Source: Protostelium mycophagum
Taxonomy: Eukaryota > Evosea > Variosea > Protosteliida > Protosteliaceae
Assembly (NCBI GenBank): GCA_002081555.1
Contig: MZNV01003015.1
Span: forward strand, 1-35,258
Direction of reading: 5' to 3'
Length of the DNA stretch: 35,258 nucleotides
Shown here: piece by piece, positions 15,301 through 25,602 of the stretch
Layout: each line of letters begins with the position of its first letter
Numbering within the stretch: position 1 is the stretch's first letter
Position numbers and translations under genes: made by a program
The notes under the pieces: model-generated
The model's input: only the letters and a program-made list of their open reading frames with translations
The model's database searches: none
What the model was told of the DNA's origin: nothing

Positions 15301-17516
15301 TAATGTGACTCAGAATAACTTTACTTCCTGCAATTACACTGGTAATCAGGCTCAACAAGGAGCAGCCATCTTCTTCAACTCTGGATCACCAACTACCATA
15401 ACCTCCTCAACCTTCTCCAACAATGTGGCTACGCAGAACGGAGGAGCTATAGACACAGAATCAACCACCAAATTCCATGTATACAACACTGCGTTCAGAA
15501 ACAACATTGCAGGCTCCCAAGGAGGAGCCGTCTCTGTTCAGGTAAAACAGATCAACTGAATTATAATGATAACATATCAGATTGTTCGTGCCATCAGCAA
15601 TAAGAGAGTAGTACCAGCTGATCCTAACTCGCCCGCTTTGATCAATAACTGCGAATTCGAAGGCAACACCGGAAATGTCGGTGGTGGTCTGTACCTGAAC
15701 AACCCACACAGATCCAATCAAGCTCTTTCTAATGCCCAAGTGCTCTCTTCCACATTCAGAGCCAACAAGGCTGTTGTGGGAGGAGGTATCGCTGTATACG
15801 GTGATGTAGTTTTGGATGGCCTCACCTTCATCGATAACATCGCCAACCAAGGCCCTGCAGTTGCTGTTATGGTTCTTGGAACAGTCACTATTGGAAGTCT
15901 ATATGGAAGTGATAAGCTCTATTTGAATAATGGAACACAAGTTATTCTCGCTGGCAACACCACGAGATCGGATCTCTTCAATTGTAACGGTGCTCTCAAT
16001 GTAAATTACCATAATAAGGCAATATTCTGAGTCACATAGGTCAATTCAGAAGGAGTTGTTAATTGCCCTTCCTCAAGTGTCGTGTCTAACAACAATCCCA
16101 ACGTTGGTACGACTGCGGTCTCCTCCAGCAAGACAATCTACATCGTCGCTGCTGTTGGAGCCACCATAGCCATCCTTGGTCTAATGCTGGCTGCAATCCT
16201 CTATGTCAGGAAGCGAAAGATCAAAGAGCAAATATTCCGCCAGTCCGCTGAATTGGCTACTTACCATTTCGACACCCCCGCCGAAGCCCGTATCAACTTC
16301 GAAGAGTTGGAAGATCTTGAGCAGGTAGTCCAATGAGTATATGAAATGATCTAATTACCTTCGCAGATTGGCAGAGGAGCATTCGGAATTGTTTTCAGTG
16401 GAATATGGCGTGCCACTCCAGTTGCTGTGAAGCAGTTGATTAACCAGAATCAAATCAGCAGACAGCAATTGGAAGAGTTTGTACACGAAGTGTCATTATT
16501 ACAAGGGCTCAGACGTCATCCTAATGTCGTCTTGTTCTTGGGTGTTACCCTCCCACCACACCCTCTCAGTCTCGTCACGTGAGTGAAAAGGCATAATATC
16601 AAGCACACGTCTGATTGAACCCAGTGAATTCTGTGAAGGAGGAAGTTTGTATTCGCTGCTGCATTCTGGCGAAGAAATACCCTTCGAAAAGAAGAGGAGA
16701 TTCATCACCCACATTGCACAAGGAATGCATCACCTTGCATCAGAGAACATTGTGAGACTATATCCGTTTAATTACCTCATTTTGACCTTTTATATAGGTC
16801 CACCGTGATCTTGCGGCAAGAAATATATTACTCACTGGAGATGGTGTATGCAAGGTGACCGATTTCGGTCTGTCTCGAGCAACGGAATCTGCCGAGACCG
16901 GAGCCCAGACTACATCAGCAGTGGGACCTCTGAAATGGATGGCTCCTGAGGCCATTCTGGAGAGGAGATACAGCGAGAAGAGTGATGTCTACAGCTTTAG
17001 TATGACCGTCTGGGAGATCTTAACTCAGAAGGACTTGTACCCCGACAAGGATGCTGTCAAGGCTGCAATAGAGGTCACCACTGGTTTAAGACCTGTTCTC
17101 AGTTATGATATGAATGACAGCATGGTCCGCCTCATGACACGTGAGAATTCATTCTGAAACCTTTTTTTCTGATCAGTACAGAATGTTGGACAGCACTCGC
17201 AGAACACAGACCCAACTTCAGACAAGTCTGCGCATTCCTTCAGGCAGAGAGCCAAGGAGCAGGACCTCAGGTGCAGATGGTAGCTTTACAATCTGAGGAT
17301 GCCGACGACACATTGTACAAGCCAATCACGCATCAAGAAGGCGAACAAAGACAGAGAGGGATGAGCTTTTATGTTCAAGACGAGGAAGAAGCCGACAACG
17401 TCTATGCTGCCCAGGGGTACCGACCTACTCTGAGCCAAAGTCAAGTGGCAGCTATCAACCAGAGACGGGCAGAGAGACCCCACTACGATGATCTTCTCCC
17501 CAACCAAAACCTCTAA
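318..17516 (+). CDS. Giant beta-helix receptor tyrosine-kinase-like protein (about 5,269 aa, 34 exons)
   Basis: Single-pass receptor kinase, presumably at the cell surface. Exon ends chosen so GT-AG introns and frame agree: 318-420, 457-1138, 1177-1301, 1346-1507, 1550-1665, 1708-2025, 2077-2185, 2225-2386, 2428-3269, 3308-4138, 4180-4459, 4504-6905, 6949-8059, 8105-8466, 8510-8998, 9048-9225, 9270-9668, 9714-11407, 11452-11610, 11650-12709, 12751-13222, 13271-13509, 13550-14071, 14110-14300, 14340-14511, 14554-14820, 14864-15151, 15189-15541, 15581-16000, 16040-16324, 16367-16578, 16625-16751, 16798-17140, 17182-17516. The sum is exactly 5,270 codons. Start at 318 gives a clean signal peptide (MRPSLALILLLCLL, then AQ); in-frame ATGs at 303 and 267 are alternatives. 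Ectodomain residues ~20-4865, TM ~4868-4892, kinase ~4930-5220, short tail. The ligand is unknown. The 33 introns are 36-51 nt. Confidence 0.9.
840..2025 (+). other. N-terminal block of chlamydial Pmp-like GGA[IL]/FxxN repeats in the receptor ectodomain
   Basis: Roughly residues 150-500 of the receptor contain repeated coils ending in Gly-Gly-[AGI]-[ILV] motifs, for example GGGAITA, GGAVYTS, GGAIYND, GGLYVAQ, GGAISSS, GGGISVT, GGGGIYIS and GGGLFVT. FxxN-type steps such as FSFN and FTGN alternate with them. This is the pattern of the polymorphic outer membrane protein repeat and of right-handed parallel beta-helices in general. In bacteria such helices are adhesins or autotransporter passengers. 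Introns interrupt the block (1139-1176, 1302-1345, 1508-1549, 1666-1707), so this is a eukaryotic gene. Confidence 0.75.
2077..12709 (+). other. Asn/Ser/Thr-rich beta-helix core of the receptor (about 3,350 residues)
   Basis: Exons 7-20 encode a monotonous Asn, Ser, Thr, Gly, Ile, Val and Leu-rich stretch. Short hydrophobic strands of the type 'I-x-I/V-x' are separated by Asn-Gly, Asn-Asn or Ser-Gly turns, with very many N-x-S/T sequons. The GGAI motif of the flanking blocks is nearly absent. Cysteine is almost absent; the only pair noticed is near 8018-8033. This fits a long stacked beta-solenoid stabilised by Asn ladders and probably heavily N-glycosylated (inference). Exon 12 (4504-6905) alone encodes 800 residues. 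Confidence 0.7.
12751..15990 (+). other. C-terminal membrane-proximal block of Pmp-like GGA[IL] repeats
   Basis: Exons 21-29 return to the GGAI/FxxN pattern with high density. Examples are GGGIYVSS, GGAIAIS, GGAVEVS, GGAVTFD, GGAISLP, GGGIFSL, GGGIYVAT, GGAINIQ, GGALFLG, GGAIDTE, GGAVSVQ, GGGLYLN and GGGIAVY. Each is preceded by an F/L-x-G-N step, as in NFTGN, SFIGN and NLTGN. Coils are about 25-35 residues. This block spans about residues 3,862-4,810 and leads directly into the transmembrane segment. A few cysteines appear here, unlike in the core. Confidence 0.75.
16133..16207 (+). other. Transmembrane helix of the receptor
   Basis: About 24 uninterrupted hydrophobic residues (IYIVAAVGATIAIL and onward) are followed by a basic stop-transfer cluster RKRKIK. 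This fixes the topology: the beta-helix is outside and the kinase is cytosolic. It lies in exon 30 (16040-16324). Confidence 0.9.
16298..17250 (+). other. Cytosolic kinase domain, TKL/tyrosine-kinase type
   Basis: All catalytic landmarks are intact: glycine loop IGRGAFGIVFSG, VAVK lysine (about residue 4953), HPNVVLFLGV, catalytic loop VHRDLAARN (Asp about 5048), DFGLSR (Asp about 5066), activation-segment end PLKWMAPEA, SDVYSF, and the C-lobe CW..L..HRPNF. HRDLAARN and KWMAPE are hallmarks of metazoan receptor tyrosine kinases, whereas the RHPNVVLFLGV segment is typical of TKL kinases. So dual or tyrosine specificity is plausible but not proven. The domain is split by introns 16579-16624, 16752-16797 and 17141-17181. 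Confidence 0.9.
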
Positions 17517-17526
17517 TTTCAAAGAG

Positions 17527-17532
17527 AATAAA
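17527..17532 (+). terminator. AATAAA poly(A) signal of the receptor gene
   Basis: A canonical AATAAA hexamer lies 10 nt after the receptor stop codon, consistent with a very short 3' UTR. A comparable hexamer lies at 21657-21662, just after the TM9SF stop codon. Confidence 0.5.
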
Positions 17533-17723
17533 TATCATTCATATGTTTCTCCTGTGTGCAACACCGACCATGCCAAAGGCCTTTCTTTTTTAGGAAGACG
17601 GCACTGAAATCTGCGCGTATGATTTTCCGTTGGTCCGCGTTTTCTTTGTCTGTCGACGAGAGAGGCAACAGCATCCATCCGCCGCCAGCGAGGGCAGCTT
17701 GCAGCAAGGTTAGCGAGGGAAGT

Positions 17724-19369
17724 ATGAGTGACAGCTTTGCCTTTGATGAGAAGAAATACATGGAAGATATACCTGCGGACCCGGAATCGATCGAGAGGCA
17801 TATTCATCTTCTGGAAAATAAATTCAGAAACAAGTCGGATGATCCCAATTCCTTCAACGGCTTCGATGAGGAATTTTATGTGAGTTAATCACCATATTTG
17901 CTGTAAACCACACCGTGCAGCTGAGCTAATGCGGCTAGTACGTGGAATACATAACCCAAGCAGTCAACCTGGACGATCCAACACACTACAAGAGTGCAAA
18001 CATCCTATCTAATAAGACGAAAAACCGATACTCTAACGTCCTTCCAAGTGAGTGCTCTCCAAATCTTTTATCTTTGGTCTGAAAACTGCGTAGAAGAACA
18101 TACCAGAGTTAAACTGCAGCCAATAGAAGGAGATGAGTCTTCCGACTACATTAACGGCAACTACATCGGGGTGAGAGGACTGTGTGCGGACTGAACTTAG
18201 TGTCCTAGGGCTTGATACCAGGAAGCGAGCATGAGTATATCGCGACACAAGGCCCTCTTCAATCTACTTTTTGGGATTTTTGGAGGATGATCTGGGAGCA
18301 GAAATCATCAGTGATTGTAATGTTGACACGAGAAGTCGAGAGCGATAGAGTGAGTAAATTAATTGGATATTTATATCCACATAATCCTAACCCTCTATAG
18401 CTGAAATGCGACCACTACTGGCCAGACGTGGACAGTCCACTCAATCTGATGAATTTAAAAATAGAATTATTGGATGTTCAAGAAACCGATGAGCTTACAG
18501 AACGGAAGATGGAGATCATGGATACAGAGGTACATTTATACTGAAGATCCAATATTCACCAATTTAGACGGGAGAAAAGAGAGACCTTTGGCAATTTCAG
18601 TTTACGGCTTGGCCTGATCACGAACTCCCCAATTCCTCAAATCCTACAGAAGCATTTTTAGACTTGGCGCATAAAGTGGACCAAGTGAATACTACCCACG
18701 GTCCTCTCATCGTCCATTGCAGGTATGAAGATGAATAGAACAGAGACAGAATGTGATTATTCTAGTGCTGGGATTGGAAGATCAGGAACATTCTGTGCTG
18801 TGCACAGTATCATCGAGAAAATGAGATTAGATTTGAAGAATCAACCGAATGAAATTCCACGATTCAACATGATCAAGACCATCATGCAAATGAGAGCCGC
18901 CAGAGCTGGCATGGTCCAAACCAAGGTAAAAGATGTTTTGAGGCTGTAGAACTGTATTGAGACATTTTAGGATCAATACAAGTTTTGTTATCAGACTTTG
19001 TTGGAGGAATCTCGAAGACTTCTTGGGAACAAGAAGACAAAAAGCACCGAGTCCAGAGAACCATATACACATACACAACACCATTCATTCTTCCATCATC
19101 ACCCAGCAGCAGATCACTTCTCAGACGATTCAGACACCTCGTCAGATGATGACTCTGAAGACTCTTCGGACAGCTTCGAACACAATAATAATGCCAGAGA
19201 TATGGTATTAGAGGACCTTTCAGATGCCTCAGAGGACGAACAACACCAATTGGTGCCTTTGGAAGATGAGGAGAAGTTGGCAGAAACGAGTAGAGAGAAT
19301 GAGGGACACGATCGAAAAGATCAAGGGGGAGATAAGCAGAAAGAAAAGACGGGAGACACTGTCATCTGA
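17724..19369 (+). CDS. Non-receptor protein tyrosine phosphatase (441 aa, 8 exons)
   Basis: Classical cysteine-dependent PTP that removes phosphate from phosphotyrosine. Exons: 17724-17879, 17939-18047, 18094-18170, 18209-18349, 18401-18529, 18568-18722, 18766-18925, 18971-19369. Landmarks in order: KNRYSNVLP, the substrate-pocket segment [17 protein letters not shown], the general-acid loop WPD (Asp about 221), the P-loop [12 protein letters not shown] (Cys about 255, Arg about 261) and a Q-loop-like Q-T-K-x-Q-Y-x-F. All catalytic residues are present, so it should be active. There is no signal peptide or TM helix, so it is probably cytosolic or nuclear. The last ~110 residues are a His-rich then Asp/Ser/Glu-rich acidic, probably disordered tail. 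It starts 207 bp after the receptor kinase, in the same orientation. An in-frame ATG at 17619 is treated as 5' leader because the sequence there is not PTP-like. Confidence 0.92.
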
Positions 19370-19495
19370 AGCAGATAAATGAGGTTCCTGTATTGGTCCA
19401 TGCTCTCATTCGTTGCCCCTTCAATTAAATTTCATTTGGATTCAGAATTCAGAAATTAAAAGCCACGTTTTATTTTCCTTTTTCGACACAACCAA

Positions 19496-21651
19496 ATGAT
19501 GTATCAAAGCATGAGACTCCTCCTCTTCGCATTATCCATCAGCTGCACCCTCGCATGGTACTTCCCAGGTGCCGCCCCACAAGATTATCAGCCCGGCCAG
19601 AAGGTGGAGCTGAAGGTCAACAAAATGACGAGCATTCACACTCAATTACCTTATAAATACTACTCTCTTCCATTTTGTCAACCAGAGACTCTCATCAAGG
19701 ACCCTGAGAACCTTGGAGAGTTTCTTAGAGGAGATATTGTCGAGAACTCCTTGTATGAGGTGAGCCTTTTCCAGTTTCTTGTAAATCCTAAAGTCTTCAG
19801 CTCCAATTGGACAAGAAGGAGGAGTGTAAAACTTTATGTGCCAGGAAATCTTACTCCAAAGCGGACATTAACCTTTTTGCAAAGAGAATTCATTACCAAT
19901 ACAAGATTCATTGGTAAGAAACCTCCTTGATCTTCTCTGAAGATGTCAGGTTATTAGACAACCTCCCTGCTGCAACTGTGAAAACTCTGGAGAATGCGAA
20001 ACAGATGCGCAAGACCATTTATGAGACTGGATTCCCCTTGGGTAGTATTGTCGGAGTTAAAGAAGTAAGCCTCCACCACTAAGAAGAAGTACTAATTCAA
20101 GGCAGGGTGGAGTTAAGAAGGAATCTAATACTTACCGATTGAACAATCATGTGAACATTAAAGTATTGACCCACGAAAGTCCCAACCCAGGTTATAAGAG
20201 AATCGTTGGGTTCGAGGTGAGGCCACAGAGCATTAGACACGGAGCGACCCCAAACTGTCAGTCAAACCAACCACCACTCGATATCAAGAAGGGACAAGTG
20301 GAGGAGGTACTGTGGACATATTCTGTAACTTGGGAGGATGATCCAAACACACCTTGGATCAATAGATGGGATAGATATCTTCAGAACACCGACTCACAGA
20401 TTCACTGGTTTTCCATCATCAACTCACTCATGATCGTCGTCTTCCTCACCGGAATGATGGCTATGATCATGATGAGAACCCTACACGCTGATTTCAGAAG
20501 ATATAACCAAGAGAATAACGAAGAAGTCGAGGAGACCGGCTGGAAGCTCGTACATGGTGATGTCTTTAGACCTCCTTCAAGACCCATGTTATTATCCGTC
20601 TTATTGGGCTCTGGAATTCAAGTGTTTGGAATGACTCTTGTCACAATGGGTATGTCTATTCTCTATCATATAGTTGGTGATGTATGTAGTTGTTGCTGCT
20701 CTTGGTTTCTTGTCACCCGCAAATAGAGGAGGATTGATCTCAAGTATGGTGATATTATTCGTAATTATGGGAGTATTTGCTGGTTATTTCTCCACTAGAA
20801 ACTTTAGAATGCTAAAGGGTAACTCTTGGAAGAAGAACACCATCTTTGTGAGTCTATTCATCCCATCAATCCATGCTCACCACCACAGACTGCACTTAGC
20901 TTCCCTGGACTTGTATTTGGTATCTTCTTCGTATTGAATATGGCCATGAGAGTGAAGGGTTCTAGCGGTGCTGTACCCGTTCCCACTTTATTATCTATCA
21001 TCGCCCTATGGACATGTATCTCCACACCTCTCGTCTTCCTCGGCTCCTACACAGCCTACAAGCAGCCTGTCAGTATACCCACATCTAAAATATTGCTAAT
21101 AATCTATTTTAGGCGGTTCAACACCCTGTTCGCACGAACCAGATTCCCCGACAGATCCCAGAGCAGATCTGGTACATGAATCCAGTCGTATCTGTCCTGA
21201 TGGGAGGAATACTACCTTTTGGTGCTGTCTTTATTGAGTTGCTGTTCATCTTCTCTGCTATCTGGGGACACAGGATGCACTACATCTTCGGATTCTTATT
21301 TATGGTATTCATTATCCTCGTACTCACTTGCGCCGAAATCACTATCATCATGGTCTATTTCCAGCTGTGTTCAGAGGTACTATTCTTCCTCTTCATTTAT
21401 TCTCAATATGCTAGGACTACAACTGGTGGTGGAGAAGTTTCTTGACATCCGGAGCATCAGGGCTCTACTTATTCCTCTATGCTATTTACTACTTTACGAA
21501 GCTCGGGCTGCAAGACAGCGTCCCCATCATGCTATACTTTGGGTACTCGATCATCATGTCCCTTGGATTCTTTGTACTGACTGGAGCTGTCGGATATGTA
21601 TCCACCTTCTTGTTTGTCACCAAGATCTACTCTCAAGTGAAGGTCGATTAA
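19496..21651 (+). CDS. TM9SF / nonaspanin family membrane protein (624 aa, 8 exons)
   Basis: Transmembrane-9-superfamily protein of the endosome-Golgi membranes, a family that assists sorting of membrane proteins and, in Dictyostelium (Phg1), cell adhesion. Exons: 19496-19759, 19801-19913, 19950-20064, 20106-20649, 20690-20847, 20889-21068, 21113-21376, 21415-21651. It has an N-terminal signal peptide, a lumenal domain of about 270 residues with the family motifs LPFC, GD.VENS.YE and HWLLDNLPA, then nine hydrophobic helices with family signatures [64 protein letters not shown] and [10 protein letters not shown]. The C-terminus ends K-V-D, matching the KXD/E coatomer-binding retention signal. 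Length is usual for the family. AATAAA follows at 21657-21662. Start: ATG-ATG at 19496/19499, with 19511 also possible. Confidence 0.95.
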
Positions 21652-21799
21652 TCTACAATAAATATGCATATTCGTTTATTATTTTATCATCGGGGTATCT
21701 ACAACACACGATCGTGTTTTCTCGCCACAAAAACGAGCACCTGGTGCTGATGAAGGTATATCGAAGATATTTAGTTTTCTACGATCGTCACTGAATTCA

Positions 21800-23592
21800 A
21801 TGATGCAGTCGGAGATTGATGAGGACTCTGTCTTAGATGATGAGACAGGACTCCTTCCCAAGTATCCACCCGAGCAGACTCTCAGTTGGTATGTTGGGCG
21901 AGTTGATTAAGTGCTGATCTAGAGGTGAAGGTTAGGTCTTTTCTTGGGTTATATAGCATTTGCTCTATTGGGTCTTGCACCACAATTGATGCAAAATACA
22001 CTCTTCTCAGAGGTTTGTTGTGCGTGATGTATATAATGTTTCTAAAGAAGCTAAGACAGCGATGTTCAAGCAAAGTGCCCCAGAAGATAAGGAGATCACA
22101 GCATACATCGTTACCTCCTTCATGATCGCGAATGTTTTCTGTCTATTATACCTCTGCATACAAAGATGGTGTCCTATCACGTGAGTATCATCAATTCAAA
22201 ACAATAATCACAATTTACAGAGATAAGATATTTGTCTACGTGATTTTAATTGGGAATATCGCATTATGCCCAGTGGCAATATTCCTGTGGAGACACACTG
22301 CTAACCTTGGACATCTCGGTCAAGTCAGGTACCACTCTATAGAATCAATTTAATATTTATCGAATAGTTATGTCCTGGTCATCGTCAGCTTTCTGGCAGG
22401 AGCGTTTGGAAACACCTCTACACTCGTCTTTTTCGCATTCGCCTCGGGTTATTTACCGATCTTCACCACAGCCCTATCCGTAGGATTCGGTACTTATCAT
22501 ATAAATATAAACATACTCATCTATTTGTAGGGCTGAGTGGAGCGCTGACCAGTACATTAGCCGTGATTCAGGATCCGATGGTCAGGAGATTCACCATAGA
22601 GACCTTTTTTATATGTATCGGCTGCCTCTTAGTCGTCACATTATTTGTATATATTATCCTTATACACAGTCCTCTTTCAAATGGGATGAAGAGACCTACA
22701 TATGATCAAATGGAGTACAATACTTCTGTAAATATCTATCATTTCAATGTAAATATTCACCATAATCAGTCGAGAGGATCAGAGAGTGGTACAGATATAT
22801 CATATGGAGATTATTTATCCATAAATAATAAGGACAACAGACAGATCCCATCATCCTTCAAAGATAATTTCTCCTCCTTATTCAGTCAGTATATATCAAC
22901 ATTATATATATTTATTATATATATTTATTATATCAGATATGTTCTGGCTCTCGATAGTGACATTCTTTGTTCCTGCCATCATCCCATTTATTGTGAGTAT
23001 CATATAGTTAATATTCAATATATTTATCCAATTGTACGTGATGATGTATAGGCCGGATCAGATCGATATATGTTATACATGAATGCGATATTCTTGGTAG
23101 TTCCCCCAGTAGGTGCAATGGTCACAGGATGGCTCAAGATATACCACCTCACCTGGATGTCGGTTGTGGAGGTTTGTATTATTCTATTTATGATATTCAT
23201 ATATACAGACGATTTTATTATTTGCTATAGTGATACCCGTATTGAAGATTACTGAGACTCGCTCAGTAGAGTTTTGGATTATCTGTATATGTATCCTGTT
23301 ATTATTCATGATATATAAAGTAAATTTATTTTCCTTGATGATAAAGTGCTGGTGGTATTCTCTCTATTATCAGGGTACGGGAGTACTATGGTTTATCTCA
23401 GGATCCAAAGGGATGTCTGTGGCGATTTGAAATCAATGGAGAAAGTCGCCAGATGGGCAGGATTTGCCAACCAGGTAAAGACTAGTATTATCCTGTTATT
23501 TTATTGAATGAGCTGAAATTGTGCAGGTTGGAGCAACGCTGGGGATTTTGGTCAATGACGTGATTATCAAGAATAATTTATACGTCAGATGA
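21800..23592 (+). CDS. SLC52-like (riboflavin transporter family) multi-pass membrane protein (about 420 aa, 12 exons)
   Basis: A polytopic membrane protein resembling eukaryotic riboflavin transporters (SLC52/RFT). Exons: 21800-21888, 21931-22012, 22056-22180, 22221-22328, 22368-22489, 22531-22727, 22770-22884, 22937-22992, 23052-23171, 23209-23290, 23374-23474, 23527-23592. The best family match is the segment FGNTSTLVFFAFASGYLP followed by TALSVGFGLSGALTSTLAVIQ-type sequence. This corresponds to the 'SVTFLPFM...FFVGEGLSGLLPAL' region of SLC52. The C-terminal helix pair W-A-G-F-A-N-Q-V-G-A-T-L-G-I also matches. About ten hydrophobic segments are visible, split by a polar loop near residues 240-275. 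The junction 23291-23373 (83 nt) is the only splice that restores frame and is uncertain. Substrate assignment is inference; other major-facilitator-like carriers are possible. Confidence 0.65.
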
Positions 23593-23794
23593 GGAAGGAT
23601 GATAACGAGGAGAGCACGAATCGCAACGAAAGCTGTTGCTGTTGCCTCACGTCGAGGTCTTGTCAAATAAACTGAGCTCTTGGTTTCAAATTCTGAGTTC
23701 AAGACTTTTTCGCCGAAAGGGAATTTTCAGCGTTTCGAGGACCTTCAACTTGAAATTTGCAGAAATCGGTCTCCACAAACCATCGCTTATCATC

Positions 23795-25577
23795 ATGAAA
23801 ATGGAAACATGCCCAGTGTGCTCTCAGGTAATCATTCGATCCGTGCGATAATTGACCCTGAGCAGAATGTACCAGCTAGTACGCTCGAAGATCACGTCAA
23901 CGCTTGTTTAGATTCCTCTGCAGAACCACCAAAAAAAACACAGAGGATAAATGGGTCAGAGCTATTTTACTGATTCAGGCCACTAATTGATGATAGAGGC
24001 GAATGGGAAACGAGTGAAGATGATTCAGCCGAGCAGCAGAGACTATATGAAGAATACACACTGTGAGTCCATCATTTGTTAGAGTGTTGAAGGATTAAAC
24101 GTATTAGACGGAAAAAACAAGAAGAGGAGGACAGAAGATTGGCTGAGCTCCTCAATAAGGGCGTGAGTGACCCCAATAACAACAACAATCAGAATGATTC
24201 AGTGACTAACCTCATTGAACCACCAGAGGTAAGGCTGTCTCCTGAGCGTACCGCGATCTTGATATGCAAATGATAAAATAAACAGGTTAAATATAATTCT
24301 CTCAGCAGAGAAGAGAACCGTGCAGCAAAATTGTCCGAGCAAGTGGAAGCGCAATCAAAGTACATGGAGGGCTCTTTAGAATGGGTACGTACAGCTGTCT
24401 TTCTACATCTTGATCATTCTTAATTCCAGTGGGAAGAGCAAAGAGCGGCACAGAAGAAACTCCGAGATGAGGACGAAGCCTTCGTAAAGAATCTATTAGA
24501 GGAGGAGAAGAAATTACTGGAACAAGAGAAAATCCAGGTGAGTCAGATGTTGTACAAACCACCACGCGATACTGATCGATATTCAGGAGCAAGAAATGGT
24601 GGAGAAGGACTATCAGAAAACGATGGAAATGATGAAAGAAGAAGTCAGGGCTGAAGGAGACGCTGAAATGGCCAAATTACTCGCCGAAAAGGAGTTGTTG
24701 GCGCAGAAACTGGAGGAAATCAAATCTAAAGAGATCAGAGCACAGCTCACTCTCACAGACGTACAGGTAATATATTGTCTCTTTCGTTGTATTTATATTT
24801 CAAAGCCACCTGGATATTGGAACGAGCAGCAGATGGACTGCGAATTATTCGATGTAGATGAGGACTCTGAAGAATTTCAAAATGTACAGAACCAATTTTC
24901 TGCCGGGAATATCTCCCGGTTACAACGTGTACAGAACAGACAATTATGGTAAGTAAAAGATGATGAAAATGATTAAGGAGGTCTTCAGGATGTGGTATTT
25001 CTTAAAGAGACAGCATGTAGCTCTCAATAATAACGGTGATCCAAATGAGAAGTTCCTCTTTCACGGAAGCAGGTCGAGTGAGTACAGTCAATTATTCCAT
25101 CACCACTCCGCGTATTGATATTTAGCATTGGAGACATAATCCTGATACGACACAGATAGCTATGACGTCATCATACAAGAGGGGTTGGACCATAGAGTGG
25201 CCAATATGGGGGGTGCTATTGGTGCAGGAATTTACTTTGGTGTAGATAGCAGAACTTCTGCAGGATATGTTGCTCCACAAGTGAACTATAATTATCAGCA
25301 CCAGCAGCCCTTCGCTCACCGGAACAGAAAGAAAATGGCTCATGGTTTCCATGGAAACAATTATAATAATCCGTACATGGATCAGCAGAACTATGAGAGG
25401 AAGATGCTGATGTGCAGAGTCACATTGGGCTCAATGGTCCAAGGACAACACGGATTAAGAAGACCACCACCAAAGAATGGTGTCAATGGTTCATTGCATG
25501 ATTCTGTCTTCAGTGTCGGGATGCACGTCATATTTGATAATCACCAGAGTTACCCCGAATACATCATTCACTTCTGA
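23795..25577 (+). CDS. UBZ4 zinc finger-coiled coil-PARP mono-ADP-ribosyltransferase (449 aa, 10 exons)
   Basis: Probable intracellular mono-ADP-ribosyltransferase with a ubiquitin-binding finger. Exons: 23795-23827, 23866-23954, 23997-24062, 24108-24228, 24286-24384, 24430-24537, 24587-24766, 24806-24948, 24989-25077, 25156-25577. Residues 6-25 form C-x2-C-x11-H-x3-C (CPVC...H..AC), the Rad18-type UBZ4 spacing. Residues ~45-240 are charged, Glu/Lys/Gln-rich and alpha-helical (coiled coil). Residues ~250-449 match the PARP14/15 catalytic domain: PPGYW, Q-N-R-Q-L-W, NEKFLFHG (His about 305), GAGIYFGVDS (Tyr about 336), and terminal SYPEYIIHF. At the third triad position I align Met (about 432), giving H-Y-M instead of H-Y-E. 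By family rule that predicts mono- rather than poly-ADP-ribosylation. The intron 25078-25155 (78 nt) skips a nearer AG that would cause a stop. Confidence 0.88.
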
Positions 25578-25602
25578 ATTGAGTTTTATTATTTTTGATC
25601 TT

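Noticed and set aside
840-15990. Bacterial (chlamydial Pmp) contamination or very recent transfer
   Set aside because: The repeats resemble Pmp motifs, but the region is riddled with spliceosomal introns and fused to a eukaryotic kinase.
489-17516. Reading the receptor region as a string of separate adhesin genes
   Set aside because: The gaps between open frames are 36-51 nt, begin with GT, end with AG and preserve phase every time. There is no second signal peptide and no room for promoters.
17556-17723. N-terminal extension of the phosphatase from an upstream ATG (17619)
   Set aside because: The extension is unlike any PTP sequence. The ATG at 17724 starts an acidic leader directly followed by phosphatase-domain exons.
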